Positions 43,537 through 52,968 of a stretch of DNA of 64,000 bases are shown here, in pieces; positions within the stretch are counted from its first letter, which is position 1, and each line of letters begins with the position of its first letter. A model generated the notes under the pieces. The model made no database searches and had not been told where the DNA came from. It worked only from the letters and a program-made list of their open reading frames with translations. Origin of the DNA: Dechloromonas agitata is5 (GTDB taxonomy: Bacteria > Pseudomonadota > Gammaproteobacteria > Burkholderiales > Rhodocyclaceae). Location: the NCBI RefSeq assembly GCF_000519045.1, contig NZ_KI912532.1, positions 1,736,001-1,800,000 of the forward strand, given 5' to 3'. Made by a program: the position numbers and the translations under genes.

Positions 43537-44189
43537 TGGCTGGTAGCATGGACAGCGGCACCATTGCCGTCATCGACTACGGCATGGGCAACCTGCGCTC
43601 GGTCTCCAAGGCGCTGGAGCACGTGGCGGGTGGCAAACCCGTCATTGTCACTTCTGACCCCGCCGTCGTCGCGGCGGCCGAGCGCGTCGTCTTCCCGGGG
43701 CAGGGCGCGATGCCTGACTGCATGGCCGAACTGGACGCCCGTGGCTTGCGTGCCGCAGTGTTGCAGGCCGCCCGGGAAAAGCCGTTTCTTGGTATCTGCG
43801 TTGGCGAGCAGATGCTGTTCCAGCACAGCGACGAAGGCGACGTACCGGCGCTCGGTATCTTTCCCGGCAATGTCGTGCGTTTTCCCGACGACAGGATGGC
43901 CCTGCCGAGTGGTGAGCGCCTGAAGGTGCCGCACATGGGCTGGAACGAGGTACGCCAGACGCCGCACGCCTTGTGGAACGGCATTACCGATGGCGCCCGT
44001 TTCTACTTCGTGCATAGCTACTTCGTACAACCCGCCGATCCGGCGCTGGTGAAGGGGACTTGCGACTACGGCGTGCCCTTTACCTGTGCAGTGGGGCGGG
44101 ATAATATCTTCGCGGTTCAATTCCACCCTGAGAAAAGCGCCCGCGACGGTTTGCAACTGCTGAAAAACTTTGTCGAGTGGCACCCTTGA
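43533..44189 (+). CDS. hisH: imidazole glycerol phosphate synthase glutaminase subunit HisH
   Basis: 218 residues, class I glutamine amidotransferase that supplies ammonia to HisF. Catalytic Cys89 in [10 protein letters not shown], and His/Glu in [20 protein letters not shown] is the N-terminal signature. The GTG at 43533 overlaps the hisB stop and has AAGGG about 7 nt upstream; ATGs at 43536 and 43548 are alternatives, the last being closest to the usual family start. Confidence 0.95.
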   Translation: MMAGSMDSGTIAVIDYGMGNLRSVSKALEHVAGGKPVIVTSDPAVVAAAERVVFPGQGAMPDCMAELDARGLRAAVLQAAREKPFLGICVGEQMLFQHSDEGDVPALGIFPGNVVRFPDDRMALPSGERLKVPHMGWNEVRQTPHALWNGITDGARFYFVHSYFVQPADPALVKGTCDYGVPFTCAVGRDNIFAVQFHPEKSARDGLQLLKNFVEWHP

Positions 44190-44223
44190 TTCGCGTACGT
44201 CGAATTTATTCTCCTAGACTTCC

Positions 44224-44976
44224 ATGCTGATTATTCCCGCGATTGACCTGAAGGACGGCCAGTGCGTCCGTTTGAAACAAGGCCTGATGGAACAGGCTAC
44301 CGTGTTTTCGGAGAGCCCGGCCGAACAGGCACGCCACTGGCTCGACCAGGGGGCACGTCGCCTGCACCTGGTCGACTTGAATGGCGCCTTTGCCGGCAAG
44401 CCGAAGAATGCGGCAGCGATCAAGGCCATCCTGGCTGAAGTCGGCGACGAAATCCCGGTTCAGCTGGGCGGAGGTATCCGCGACCTCGATACCATCGAGG
44501 CCTGCCTGGATGGTGGCTTGAGCTATGTCATCATAGGCACGGCGGCGGTCAAGAACCCGGGTTTCCTGCACGATGCGTGCGTGGCCTTCCCTGGCCACAT
44601 CATTGTTGGCCTGGATGCCAAGGACGGCAAGGTGGCGACTGACGGCTGGTCGAAACTGACCGGCCACGATGTCGTCGACCTCGGCAAGAAGTACGAGGAC
44701 TACGGCGTCGAGTCGATCATTTATACCGATATTGGCCGTGACGGCATGTTGTCAGGCATCAACATCGAGGCGACGGTGCGCCTGGCGCAGGCCCTGACCA
44801 TTCCGGTCATCGCCTCCGGTGGTCTGTCCAACCTCGACGACATCCGCAACCTGTGCGCCGTCGAAGGCGAGGGCGTGGTTGGCACCATCGCCGGGCGGGC
44901 CATCTATGACGGTTCGCTCGATTTCGCGGCAGCCCAGAAGCTGGCCGACGAGCTGTTGCCCAAAGCGGGCGCCTGA
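44224..44976 (+). CDS. hisA: ProFAR isomerase HisA
   Basis: 250-residue TIM barrel that isomerises ProFAR to [25 protein letters not shown] carries the catalytic Asp8; [12 protein letters not shown] holds the second Asp, and [11 protein letters not shown] the phosphate loop. It lies 34 nt after hisH, the widest gap in this unit, and its stop shares one base with the hisF start. Confidence 0.96.
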   Translation: MLIIPAIDLKDGQCVRLKQGLMEQATVFSESPAEQARHWLDQGARRLHLVDLNGAFAGKPKNAAAIKAILAEVGDEIPVQLGGGIRDLDTIEACLDGGLSYVIIGTAAVKNPGFLHDACVAFPGHIIVGLDAKDGKVATDGWSKLTGHDVVDLGKKYEDYGVESIIYTDIGRDGMLSGINIEATVRLAQALTIPVIASGGLSNLDDIRNLCAVEGEGVVGTIAGRAIYDGSLDFAAAQKLADELLPKAGA

Positions 44977-45734
44977 TGCTCGCCAAGCGCATCATTCCCT
45001 GCCTTGACGTCACGGCTGGCCGTGTCGTCAAGGGCACCAATTTCGTCGATCTGCGCGACGCCGGCGACCCGATCGAAATCGCTCGCCGCTACGACGAACA
45101 GGGCGCCGACGAGGTGACCTTCCTCGACATCACGGCCTCCTCCGATCAGCGTGACATCATCCTGCACATCGTCGAGGCCTGCGCCGAGCAGGTTTTCATT
45201 CCGCTCACCGTCGGTGGTGGCGTGCGCAAGGTGGAGGATGTCCGCCGCCTGCTCAACGCCGGTGCCGACAAGGTGTCGATGAACACGGCTGCAGTGCAGA
45301 ATCCCGATCTCGTGTTCGACGCATCGAGCAAGGTGGGGTCCCAGTGCATCGTCGTTGCCATCGACGCCAAGCAGGTCGCGCAGGGCCGCTGGCATGTCTT
45401 CACGCATGGTGGTCGCAACGATACCGGTCTGGACGCCATCGAATGGGCGAAGAGGGTTGAATCGCTGGGCGCGGGGGAAATCCTGCTGACCAGCATGGAT
45501 CGTGATGGCACCAAAAATGGTTTCGACCTGGCCCTGACGCGCGGGGTGTCCGATGCGGTCGGCATTCCGGTCATCGCCTCGGGAGGCGTCGGCAATCTGC
45601 AGCACCTGGCCGATGGCGTCTCCGAAGGCCGCGCCGATGCCGTGCTCGCCGCCTCCATCTTCCACTTCGGCGAATACACCGTGCGCCAGGCCAAGGAATA
45701 CATGGCGGCGCGCGGTATCGAAGTCCGTTTGTAA
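44976..45734 (+). CDS. hisF: imidazole glycerol phosphate synthase cyclase subunit HisF
   Basis: 252-residue TIM barrel that receives ammonia from HisH. The N-terminal [22 protein letters not shown] has catalytic Asp11, and [16 protein letters not shown] has the second catalytic Asp. Phosphate sites are [11 protein letters not shown] and [17 protein letters not shown]. The start overlaps hisA and the stop overlaps hisI by one base each. Confidence 0.97.
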   Translation: MLAKRIIPCLDVTAGRVVKGTNFVDLRDAGDPIEIARRYDEQGADEVTFLDITASSDQRDIILHIVEACAEQVFIPLTVGGGVRKVEDVRRLLNAGADKVSMNTAAVQNPDLVFDASSKVGSQCIVVAIDAKQVAQGRWHVFTHGGRNDTGLDAIEWAKRVESLGAGEILLTSMDRDGTKNGFDLALTRGVSDAVGIPVIASGGVGNLQHLADGVSEGRADAVLAASIFHFGEYTVRQAKEYMAARGIEVRL

Positions 45735-46132
45735 TGGCCGATCTCGACAATACCTTGCCTTGGCTGGATGCCCTGAAATGGGACGCTGACGGCATGATCC
45801 CGGCGATCGCCCAGGATCAGGGGGGGCGTGTCGTGATGTTTGCCTACATGAACCGTGAGTCGTTGCAGGAAACGATCGCCTGCGGCAACGCGGTATACTG
45901 GTCCCGTTCAAGAAAGCGCCTGTGGCGTAAAGGTGAGGAATCCGGGCACTTCCAGAAGGTGAAGTCGATCCGCACCGATTGCGACGGCGACGTGCTGCTG
46001 CTTACGATCGAGCAGGTTGGCGGCATTGCCTGCCACACGGGGCGCCAAAGCTGCTTCTTCAACGAGTTGGATGGGGATCGCTGGGTTCCCGTCGATCCGG
46101 TTTTGAAAGACCCGAAGGAAATCTATCAATGA
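45734..46132 (+). CDS. hisI: phosphoribosyl-AMP cyclohydrolase HisI
   Basis: 132 residues, monofunctional PRA-CH. The metal-binding core is [40 protein letters not shown], with DCDGD and the C-terminal HTGRQSCFF. Fusion to HisE, as in enterobacteria, is absent; hisE is a separate gene that overlaps the hisI stop by 4 nt. Confidence 0.96.
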   Translation: MADLDNTLPWLDALKWDADGMIPAIAQDQGGRVVMFAYMNRESLQETIACGNAVYWSRSRKRLWRKGEESGHFQKVKSIRTDCDGDVLLLTIEQVGGIACHTGRQSCFFNELDGDRWVPVDPVLKDPKEIYQ

Positions 46133-46455
46133 GTACGCATGACATTCTGCATCGCCTGTCCGAGACCTTGGCCAGCCGCAAGCATGCCGATCCGGAAAAA
46201 TCCTATACCGCCAAGCTGATTTCGGAGGGGCCGGATTCGATCCTGAAGAAGATCGGCGAGGAGTGTGCCGAATTGATCATGGCCGGCAAGGATGGCAAGC
46301 GGCTGCCCATCGTTCGGGAGTCCACCGATGTGATCTATCATATCCTGGTCCTGCTCGCCTTCTACGACATGGGAATCGAGGACGTGTCTCAGGAAATGCG
46401 CCGTCGTGAAGGCATTTCCGGCATCGACGAAAAGGCTTCGCGAGGCCAGCGGTGA
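46129..46455 (+). CDS. hisE: phosphoribosyl-ATP pyrophosphatase HisE
   Basis: 108 residues of the all-alpha MazG-like fold: [31 protein letters not shown] and [19 protein letters not shown], with the acidic EExxE metal site. The ATG at 46129 has AAGGAA 8 nt upstream. It overlaps the HIT-protein gene by 4 nt, so his and the downstream genes are co-translated. Confidence 0.95.
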   Translation: MSTHDILHRLSETLASRKHADPEKSYTAKLISEGPDSILKKIGEECAELIMAGKDGKRLPIVRESTDVIYHILVLLAFYDMGIEDVSQEMRRREGISGIDEKASRGQR

Positions 46456-46802
46456 GCGACTGCATCTTCTGCAAGATCGTCGAGGGCAAGATTCCGGCAT
46501 CCCGGGTTTACGAGGATGACGACATCCTGGCCTTCAAGGACATCAACCCGGCGCGCCCGGTGCATGTTTTGGTGATCCCGAAGAAGCACATCACCTCGCT
46601 GGCGACGGCCACGGCGGACGACCAGCCGGTGCTGGGCAGGATGCTTGCCAAGGCCAACGAAATCGCAGTGGCCCAGGGCAGCCCGGATGGTTTTCGGGTC
46701 ATCATCAATACCGGGCGTGTCGGGCAGCAGGAAGTGCCGCACCTGCACGCGCATATCGTGGGCGGACCGGACCCGGTCGGCCCCATGCTGAAACGTATCT
46801 AG
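46452..46802 (+). CDS. histidine triad (HIT/HINT-type) nucleotide hydrolase
   Basis: 116 residues; hydrolyses AMP-phosphoramidate-type substrates. The histidine triad HLHAHIVGG is at residues 97-105 (His97, His99, His101). CIFCKIVEGKIPA is the N-terminal HINT signature with the CxxC pair. The GTG start at 46452 overlaps hisE. Location between hisE and tatA is conserved in many beta- and gammaproteobacteria. Confidence 0.94.
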   Translation: MSDCIFCKIVEGKIPASRVYEDDDILAFKDINPARPVHVLVIPKKHITSLATATADDQPVLGRMLAKANEIAVAQGSPDGFRVIINTGRVGQQEVPHLHAHIVGGPDPVGPMLKRI

Positions 46803-46811
46803 GAGACTGAC

Positions 46812-47045
46812 ATGGGTAGTTTTTCCATCTGGCACTGGCTGATTGTTCTGGTCATCGTCATGCTTGTATTCGGGACCAAGAAGCTGCGCAATATCGGGCA
46901 GGATCTGGGTGGTGCGGTGAAAGGCTTCAAGGATGGCATGAAGGAAGCCAATGCCGACACCAAGCCGGCAGAGGGGGCACAGCCAACCCAGCAAGTCGGT
47001 GGCCAGACCATCGATGTCGAGGTCAAGGAAAAGACGAAAGGCTAG
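46812..47045 (+). CDS. tatA: twin-arginine translocase subunit TatA
   Basis: 77 residues: one N-terminal membrane helix ([38 protein letters not shown]), then an amphipathic helix and a charged tail. It polymerises to form the protein-conducting element for folded Tat substrates. GGAG lies about 8 nt upstream. Its stop codon is the first triplet of the long inverted repeat in front of tatB. Confidence 0.96.
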   Translation: MGSFSIWHWLIVLVIVMLVFGTKKLRNIGQDLGGAVKGFKDGMKEANADTKPAEGAQPTQQVGGQTIDVEVKEKTKG

Positions 47046-47097
47046 TGGATAGTCGCCAGTGTTTGGCTTTGGGCTAATCACTGGCAACTAACGACTA
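47043..47097. repeat. 19-nt imperfect inverted repeat in the tatA-tatB gap
   Basis: The arms 47043-47061 and 47079-47097 match at 16 of 19 positions, with a 17-nt loop. Folded in RNA it would include the tatA stop and end 6 nt before the tatB ATG, leaving no room for a strong ribosome-binding site. Confidence 0.7.
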
Positions 47098-47103
47098 ACA
47101 ACC

Positions 47104-47472
47104 ATGTTCGATATCGGTTTTTCCGAATTGATGGTGATCGGCGTTGTGGCGCTGATCGTCATCGGCCCCGAACGCCTGCCCAAGGTGGCCCGTACGCTCG
47201 GCCATCTTCTCGGGCGGGCGCAGCGCTATGTCAACGACGTCAAGTCGGACATCAATCGCGAAATTCAACTTGATGAACTGAAGAAGCTGCAGGCGCAGGT
47301 GACCGATTCCGCCCGGGCCATGGAGGCATCCGTGCGCCAGGAATACGAGTCGGCTCGCTCTGCGCTAGAGACCCCGGCGCAGGAAGCGGCTGCCGAGCTG
47401 CAGTCTGTCGCCAAGCTGGCCGAAGGCCTGCCGCAGCAGGTATCCGACACGACGAGCAAGCCCCAGGCATGA
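47104..47472 (+). CDS. tatB: twin-arginine translocase subunit TatB
   Basis: 122 residues: MFDIGFSELMVIGVVALIVIGPERLPKVARTLG is the TatB helix and hinge (Glu8 and the GPERLP motif distinguish it from TatA). An amphipathic helix and an Ala/Glu-rich tail follow. It binds substrates with TatC. No good Shine-Dalgarno is visible (CTAACAACC precedes the ATG). It overlaps tatC by 4 nt. Confidence 0.95.
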   Translation: MFDIGFSELMVIGVVALIVIGPERLPKVARTLGHLLGRAQRYVNDVKSDINREIQLDELKKLQAQVTDSARAMEASVRQEYESARSALETPAQEAAAELQSVAKLAEGLPQQVSDTTSKPQA

Positions 47473-48278
47473 GCGAAGCACAAGAAGAATCATTCATCTC
47501 GCATCTGGTCGAGTTGCGCGACCGCTTGCTGCGCAGCCTGATCGCCATCGCCGTCGTCTTGGGGGCGTTGTGCCTTTACCCGGGGCCGGGAGAAATCTAC
47601 GATATCCTGGCGGCGCCGCTGACCAAGGCCTTGCCCGAGGGTACGAAAATGGTGGCGATCGGCGTCATCACGCCGTTCATGGTGCCGCTCAAGGTAACGG
47701 CGATGGTGGCCTTTGTGCTGTCCCTGCCCTTCATTCTCTACCAGGCATGGGCTTTCATCGCGCCTGGCCTGTATGCCCATGAAAAGCGCCTGGGGATTCC
47801 GCTGATCATTTCCAGCACGCTGCTCTTCATTCTCGGCATGTCGTTCTGCTACTTCTTCGTGTTCGGGCAGGTTTTCAGTTTCATCGCCAGCTTCGCACCC
47901 AAGAGCATTACGCCGGCGCCGGACATCGAAGCCTACCTGTCATTCGTGATGACCATGTTCCTCGCTTTCGGCATTGCCTTCGAGGTGCCGGTGGCGCTCG
48001 TCGTTCTGGTCAAGCTGGGTGTCGTAACGGTGGAGAAGCTGAAGGAATGGCGCTCCTACTTTATCGTCGGTGCCTTCGTGGTCGCGGCGGTAGTGACGCC
48101 GCCTGATGTCGTTTCACAACTGGCACTGGCCATTCCGATGTGTCTGCTGTACGAATTGGGCATCCTGGCTTCGCGTCTGGTATCCCGGCCGGCGCCGGAG
48201 GTTCCGGTTGCCGAGGAAACCCTGGCGACGGATGCCGAGATGGACAAGGCCGAAGAGGAATTCCGCAAGCTCTCCTGA
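47469..48278 (+). CDS. tatC: twin-arginine translocase subunit TatC
   Basis: 269 residues, six membrane helices, the receptor for twin-arginine signal peptides. N-terminal FISHLVELRDRLLRSL and the loop FAPKSITPAPDIEAYLSFVMTMFLAFGIAFEVPVALVVL match the family. The acidic C-terminal tail (TDAEMDKAEEEFRKLS) is cytoplasmic. It is the last gene of the his-HIT-tat run and is followed by a terminator. Confidence 0.96.
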   Translation: MSEAQEESFISHLVELRDRLLRSLIAIAVVLGALCLYPGPGEIYDILAAPLTKALPEGTKMVAIGVITPFMVPLKVTAMVAFVLSLPFILYQAWAFIAPGLYAHEKRLGIPLIISSTLLFILGMSFCYFFVFGQVFSFIASFAPKSITPAPDIEAYLSFVMTMFLAFGIAFEVPVALVVLVKLGVVTVEKLKEWRSYFIVGAFVVAAVVTPPDVVSQLALAIPMCLLYELGILASRLVSRPAPEVPVAEETLATDAEMDKAEEEFRKLS

Positions 48279-48305
48279 GAGGCAACGACCCCGTCGAGTG
48301 ATGAG

Positions 48306-48330
48306 AACCGGCCGATCAGGCCGGTTTTTT
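48306..48330. terminator. intrinsic terminator after tatC
   Basis: AACCGGCC (48306-48313) and GGCCGGTT (48319-48326) pair around GATCA, then TTTT. The stop codon of the convergent amidotransferase gene lies in the loop and last stem base (48316-48318). Confidence 0.88.
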
Positions 48331-49122
48331 CATGGGGCCCGGACGGGTCGGCAGCGTCTTGACCGGGCTGCCTTCCTCGAACCACCACAGGGTACCCGGT
48401 GGCATCTCGACCCAGGTTTCGTTATCGGTTAGCGGCAAGGTGGCGATAACGGCGACACGGTCATCCGGCGAGGTCACGTCGCTGAAATCGACGGTGATGT
48501 CCTGGTCCTTGAGATGGGCTTGCGCGAAGGGCGCCTGGCGGACGATATGGCTCAGGCGAGTGGAGGCGTGCGCGAACAGGCAATCGCCGTTGGAGAGCAG
48601 AAAATTGAACTCGCCATGACGGGCGACATCAAGCGTCAGGCGGTGCACGGCATCGAACAGGGCGGAACGCTCCGGCGTCTGGCTGCCGAAGGTGCGACGC
48701 AGTTCCTGCAGGAGCCAGCAAAAAGCCCGTTCGCTGTCGGTCAGGCCGACCGGCATGAAGCTGCCGTCAAGCGCCGGGGAAAAATCGAGCAGATTGCCGT
48801 TGTGGGCGAAAATCCAGTAACGCCCCCACAGTTCGCGCATGAACGGATGGGTGTTTTCCAGGCCGACCGAGCCCTGTGTTGCCTTGCGGATGTGGGCGAT
48901 GACGTTGCGGGAGCGGATCGGATAATGGCGGACGAGTTCGGCGACCGGTGATGTCGCCGAGGGTTGCGGATCGAGAAAGAGGCGGGTGCCGCGTCCCTCG
49001 AAGAAGGCGATTCCCCAGCCATCGGAATGCACATCCGTTGCGCCACCCCGTGCCTGGAAGCCGCTGAAAGAAAAGCAGATGTCGGTCGGGACGTTGCAGT
49101 TCATCCCAAGCAATTGGCACAT
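48316..49122 (-). CDS. yafJ: class II glutamine amidotransferase (YafJ-like)
   Basis: 268 residues with an N-terminal nucleophile amidotransferase domain: MCQLLGMNCNVPTD, where Cys2 becomes the catalytic N-terminus. Further signatures are GWGIAFFEG, AHIRKATQGSVGLENTHPF and the Asn/Gly oxyanion site FAHNGNL. YafJ-type proteins lack a synthase domain and their acceptor substrate is unknown. The ATG at 49122 is required by the Cys2 logic. It lies 10 nt downstream of the protease gene on the same strand. Confidence 0.88.
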   Translation of the reverse strand: MCQLLGMNCNVPTDICFSFSGFQARGGATDVHSDGWGIAFFEGRGTRLFLDPQPSATSPVAELVRHYPIRSRNVIAHIRKATQGSVGLENTHPFMRELWGRYWIFAHNGNLLDFSPALDGSFMPVGLTDSERAFCWLLQELRRTFGSQTPERSALFDAVHRLTLDVARHGEFNFLLSNGDCLFAHASTRLSHIVRQAPFAQAHLKDQDITVDFSDVTSPDDRVAVIATLPLTDNETWVEMPPGTLWWFEEGSPVKTLPTRPGPMKKPA

Positions 49123-49132
49123 CGTGTAGCTC

Positions 49133-50284
49133 CTATTCGCGCTCGGCGCGCATGGCGGGGCGCTTGCCGATCCTCACCTGCACTTCGACGATGCCCTTGT
49201 CGCGGCGCAGGCGGAAGGCTGCGCGTTCTTCCGGGGTGAGCGCGGCGATCAGGTCGAGCATGACTTGCGGGTCCTTGACCGGTTTTCCATTGACCGAGAG
49301 CAGGACATCGCCGGGGCGGATGCCAGCCGTGTCGGCCGGGCTGCCGCGCATGACGCCGGCGATCAACGAACCTTCGGTATCCGGCAGGCCGAAGGACTCG
49401 GCCAGTTCGGGCGTGATTTCCTGCGCCTCGACGCCGATCCAGCCGCGCGTGACCGAGCCGGTCCGGATGATCTGCTCCATGATGCTGCGCGCACTGGACA
49501 CCGGGATGGCGAAGCCGATGCCGAGCGAGCCGCCGGTGCGCGAGTAGATGGCAGTATTGATGCCGACCAGGTGGCCCTGGCTATCGACCAGCGCGCCGCC
49601 GGAGTTGCCCGGATTGATGGCGGCATCGGTCTGGATGAAGTTCTCGAAGGTGTTGATGCCAAGGTGCGAACGGCCGAGGGCGGAGACGATGCCCATGGTC
49701 ACCGTCTGGCCGACGCCGAACGGGTTGCCGATGGCGAGCACGACATCGCCGACACGCAGGCTGTCCATCTGGCCGAAGGTGATGGCCGGCAGTTTCTCGG
49801 CCTTGATCTGCAGGATGGCGAGATCAGATTCCGGGTCGCTGCCGACGACCTTGGCCTTGTAGGTCTTGCTGTCGTTGAGCGATACCTGGATGTCGTCGGC
49901 CCCCTCGATGACGTGATAGTTGGTCAGGATATAGCCATTGGGGCTGACGATGACGCCCGAGCCAAGGCCCGAGTTCTGGCGAGGCTGTCCTTCCGGGCGC
50001 TCGCCGAAGAAGTGGCGGAAGATGGGGTCGTCGAACAGCGGATGGCGGGGCTGGCGGACGGCCTGCGTGGTGTAGATATGCACCACGGAGGGCAGGGCGG
50101 CCCGTGCGGCGTCGCGATAGGAGCCGATCGGGGCGCGGCCTGTCTCATCACTGCTCGGCGCTTCCTGCAGGGCGACGACGGCCTGGCGTTGCGGCAACCA
50201 CTCCGGCTTGAGGGTGGAGACGACGAACAGGAGGGCAAGCGCAACGGTTGCCGTTTGTGCAAAAATCAGCCACAACCTCTGCAT
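49133..50284 (-). CDS. DegS/AlgW-like membrane-anchored serine protease
   Basis: 383 residues. The N-terminal helix ([18 protein letters not shown], about residues 7-24) anchors it in the inner membrane facing the periplasm. The trypsin-like domain has the triad His124 (TNYHVIE), Asp154 (ESDLAIL) and Ser228 (NPGNSGGAL). A single PDZ domain follows ([20 protein letters not shown]..., [15 protein letters not shown]). One PDZ plus an anchor is the DegS layout, the protease that starts RseA cleavage and the sigma-E envelope response; no rseA is here. It is divergent from the Nif3-like gene with 13 nt between starts. Confidence 0.93.
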   Translation of the reverse strand: MQRLWLIFAQTATVALALLFVVSTLKPEWLPQRQAVVALQEAPSSDETGRAPIGSYRDAARAALPSVVHIYTTQAVRQPRHPLFDDPIFRHFFGERPEGQPRQNSGLGSGVIVSPNGYILTNYHVIEGADDIQVSLNDSKTYKAKVVGSDPESDLAILQIKAEKLPAITFGQMDSLRVGDVVLAIGNPFGVGQTVTMGIVSALGRSHLGINTFENFIQTDAAINPGNSGGALVDSQGHLVGINTAIYSRTGGSLGIGFAIPVSSARSIMEQIIRTGSVTRGWIGVEAQEITPELAESFGLPDTEGSLIAGVMRGSPADTAGIRPGDVLLSVNGKPVKDPQVMLDLIAALTPEERAAFRLRRDKGIVEVQVRIGKRPAMRAERE

Positions 50285-50297
50285 GGAATCGTCTCGA

Positions 50298-51044
50298 ATG
50301 AAGCGTGAAGAATTGGTCAGCTATCTGGAAGGGCTGTTGACGCCCGGAAAGTTCAAGGATTATTGCCCAAACGGCTTGCAAGTGGAAGGACGCGCCCAGG
50401 TCAGGCGGCTGGTGGCCGGTGTCACCGCCAGCCAAGCCCTGCTCGATGCGGCGGTGGCGCGCGAGGCCGATGCCATCCTGGTGCACCACGGCTATTTCTG
50501 GAAGGGCGAGGATGGCCGGGTGACGGGTATCCGTCGCCAGCGCCTGGCTACCTTGCTGGCTCACGACATGAACTTGCTGGCCTACCACTTGCCGCTCGAC
50601 GCCCACCCCGAACTGGGCAACAACGCCCGCTTGGCGCAGTTGCTGGGCTGGGTGCCGGAAGGGCGTTTTGGCGATCAGGATATCGCCTGGCTGGGCCGCC
50701 TGGCCAAGCCGTGCGATCTGACCGAACTGGCCGCTGACGTCCAGCGCCTGCTGGGCCGGGTTCCTCTCGTCATCGGCGAGGCCGGACGGCCGATTTGCCG
50801 TATCGGCTGGTGTTCCGGCGGGGCACAGGGCTACTTCGAGCAGGCCATCGCGCTGGGTGTCGATGCCTACCTGTCAGGCGAAATTTCGGAGCAGACCGTG
50901 CATCTGGCCCGAGAGAGCGGCGTCGCCTATATCGCCGCCGGGCATCATGCTACCGAGCGCTACGGCGTGCAGGCGCTCGCCGAGCATCTCGGCCGCCAGC
51001 TCGGCATCGCCTGCGAATTCGTCGATCTCGACAACCCGGTCTGA
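50298..51044 (+). CDS. Nif3-like dinuclear metal centre protein
   Basis: 248 residues of the NIF3/YbgI family. Metal ligands: [28 protein letters not shown], and near the C-terminus [11 protein letters not shown]. YbgI-type proteins form hexameric toroids; a GTP cyclohydrolase I type 2 function has been proposed for some members but is not general. The ATG at 50298 ([31 protein letters not shown]) is chosen over an ATG at 50283, which would overlap the divergent protease start. Confidence 0.9.
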   Translation: MKREELVSYLEGLLTPGKFKDYCPNGLQVEGRAQVRRLVAGVTASQALLDAAVAREADAILVHHGYFWKGEDGRVTGIRRQRLATLLAHDMNLLAYHLPLDAHPELGNNARLAQLLGWVPEGRFGDQDIAWLGRLAKPCDLTELAADVQRLLGRVPLVIGEAGRPICRIGWCSGGAQGYFEQAIALGVDAYLSGEISEQTVHLARESGVAYIAAGHHATERYGVQALAEHLGRQLGIACEFVDLDNPV

Positions 51045-51051
51045 CCGGCGA

Positions 51052-52866
51052 TCAGTGGCGACGCTGCAAATCGTAGCCGTCGACCAGGACACGCATGAGC
51101 AGCGCGATTTCCTCGACCACTTCGAGCGGGAAGCCACTGCGCTGACCGGCGCGCGTGTCGTGTACCAGGCCATAAAGGTAGTCGACACAGGCCTGTGAGC
51201 CCCAGAGCTGACAGGCCTGCTGGATGACGTGCGGGAAATCCTCCAGGGTTTTCAGGCCGGAGACGGGTGTCGAAGATTCGTTCCAGTCGGGAATCCGGGC
51301 GTTGAAGCGCGCGCGCATTTTCAGTGCCAACGCTTCGAATTCCTGACGCATGCCACCGCGCCGGTAGAGGTCGAGCAGCATGTTCCACGGCTCGAAGCTC
51401 TTCGGCATCGTCTGGTCGATATGCTCGGCCAGTGTTTCGGCGGCGCCGCGCAGGCGGCCGAAGGCCAGCATGATTTCGGCCAGTTCGAGCACGGAATGCT
51501 CGTCCTCGCTCTTGGCTTCGATGACATCCGCTTCCAGTTGGAGCGGAATGTCGCATTCCTCGACTGTCTGCGGCGCAGGTGCGGCCTTGCGCGGGGGCGG
51601 TGTCTCGTTTGCACGCCCGGCGGGAGGCTCGGGGTGTGGGGCGAGGGTTAGCGGTTCGGCGGACTTGGGGGGCTGGCTCGGGGTGGCTTCGCTGCGATAG
51701 CCGGAAAAGGCCAGCGGGACTTCCTCATCGCCCGGATAGCGACGCCGGCGACCAAGGAATTGCGCCATGCCGATCGACAGGCCGGCACCGATGGCGGCAC
51801 TGATCAGCAACTCAAGCCAGTTCGACGATGCTGCGGGCTTGGCTGCTGCGCTCTGGGTTTCGATGCGTGGTGCCGGAGCGGCTGGCGAAGGCTGCATGTT
51901 CTGGGCCATTTGCAGGCGGCTTTGCGCCTCCAGGGCCTTGGTCGCCAGGTCGATGGCCTGATCCATTTTCTCGATTTCCTGCGTCAGACGATGCAGGGTT
52001 GTTTCGAGTTTGAGCAGGCGTTCCTCGGTTTCGGCCAGGGAGGTGAGGCCGGAATTGCCGGCTGCCTTGGCTTGGGGCGGCTCGCCAGCGGCACCCAGAA
52101 CCAGGCGATCCGCACCGCCGTTGGTTGTGGGGGGCGCTGCGGTGGGCTTGGGCTGACGGCTAGGGGGGGCTGGTTGGCGGGGCGGCTTGGGTTCCACCTG
52201 GCCGGCGCTGGCCGCGGGGGTGTCCGCCGCAGCCTTGGGCGGCGGGGCGGGGCGCTTGCGTTGCGGCGGCGGCATCTGAACGAGCGTGCCTTCGGCCAGC
52301 GGTGCGTCGCTCTCCAGTTCGGGGTTGGCGCGCTTCAGCGCAGCCAGCAGTCGGCGACGTTCGGCCGGGTTGTTCGGGGCGCGTGCCTCGGCGATAGCTT
52401 CCAGCGTCTCCCCTTCGCGGGCCTGCCATTGGGACGCCTTGCCTGCCGGTCTGGCAGCAGTGCCGGTGTTGGCGCTGGTCGCGGCTTGGGCCAGTTCGAT
52501 CGGCGGTTCCGGCATCAGCACGTACTGGCGTTCGAAGTCGTAGCCGCAGTTGGCTCGTACGCCGATGGCAAAGACCGGTTCGTTGACCGGGCGTTCGCCA
52601 ACGATCTGCAGGATGTAGGAAGAACCGCGCTTGATCAGGCGCGGTTTGGCGGCGGTCACGACCGGGAAGTCAGCACCGCGCAGGGCGACCATCGAGAAAC
52701 AGGCGGCAATCGGTGTTTCGCTACTGTTGCTGACAATCGGCACTTCCGCCATCAGCGGTTCCCCGATGCGCGAGTGCAGGGCAATTTCGCCAAAGCCGAT
52801 GGCGTTGGCCAAGGCTGGGGTAAGCGCGGCAGTCAGTGCGACAATGCTGGCAAGTTTGTTTCCCAT
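51052..52866 (-). CDS. fimV: FimV-like peptidoglycan-binding membrane protein
   Basis: 604 residues. The signal peptide (MGNKLASIVALTAALTPALANA) is followed by the FimV N-terminal domain (IGFGEIALHSRIGEPLMAEVPI). A LysM-like region (QWQAREGETLEAIAEARAPNN...), a Pro/Lys-rich linker and a coiled coil (about 290-345) come next. A membrane helix lies at about 372-390 (LLISAAIGAGLSIGMAQF). The cytoplasmic acidic C-terminal half contains TPR-like helices (SVLELAEIMLAFGRLRGAAETLAEHI). In Pseudomonas aeruginosa FimV is needed for type IV pili and for activating adenylate cyclase CyaB. This copy is shorter than the roughly 920-residue P. aeruginosa protein. It is convergent with the Nif3-like gene, 7 nt apart. 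Confidence 0.85.
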   Translation of the reverse strand: MGNKLASIVALTAALTPALANAIGFGEIALHSRIGEPLMAEVPIVSNSSETPIAACFSMVALRGADFPVVTAAKPRLIKRGSSYILQIVGERPVNEPVFAIGVRANCGYDFERQYVLMPEPPIELAQAATSANTGTAARPAGKASQWQAREGETLEAIAEARAPNNPAERRRLLAALKRANPELESDAPLAEGTLVQMPPPQRKRPAPPPKAAADTPAASAGQVEPKPPRQPAPPSRQPKPTAAPPTTNGGADRLVLGAAGEPPQAKAAGNSGLTSLAETEERLLKLETTLHRLTQEIEKMDQAIDLATKALEAQSRLQMAQNMQPSPAAPAPRIETQSAAAKPAASSNWLELLISAAIGAGLSIGMAQFLGRRRRYPGDEEVPLAFSGYRSEATPSQPPKSAEPLTLAPHPEPPAGRANETPPPRKAAPAPQTVEECDIPLQLEADVIEAKSEDEHSVLELAEIMLAFGRLRGAAETLAEHIDQTMPKSFEPWNMLLDLYRRGGMRQEFEALALKMRARFNARIPDWNESSTPVSGLKTLEDFPHVIQQACQLWGSQACVDYLYGLVHDTRAGQRSGFPLEVVEEIALLMRVLVDGYDLQRRH

Positions 52867-52968
52867 GATGCTTCTCGTGATTTGTTTTTTACTTTTTTTA
52901 GAATCTATCACTTTAGTCATGCGCCGGGGAGTGAAATATTCCACGGCGGGCTATGAACAGGATCGATC

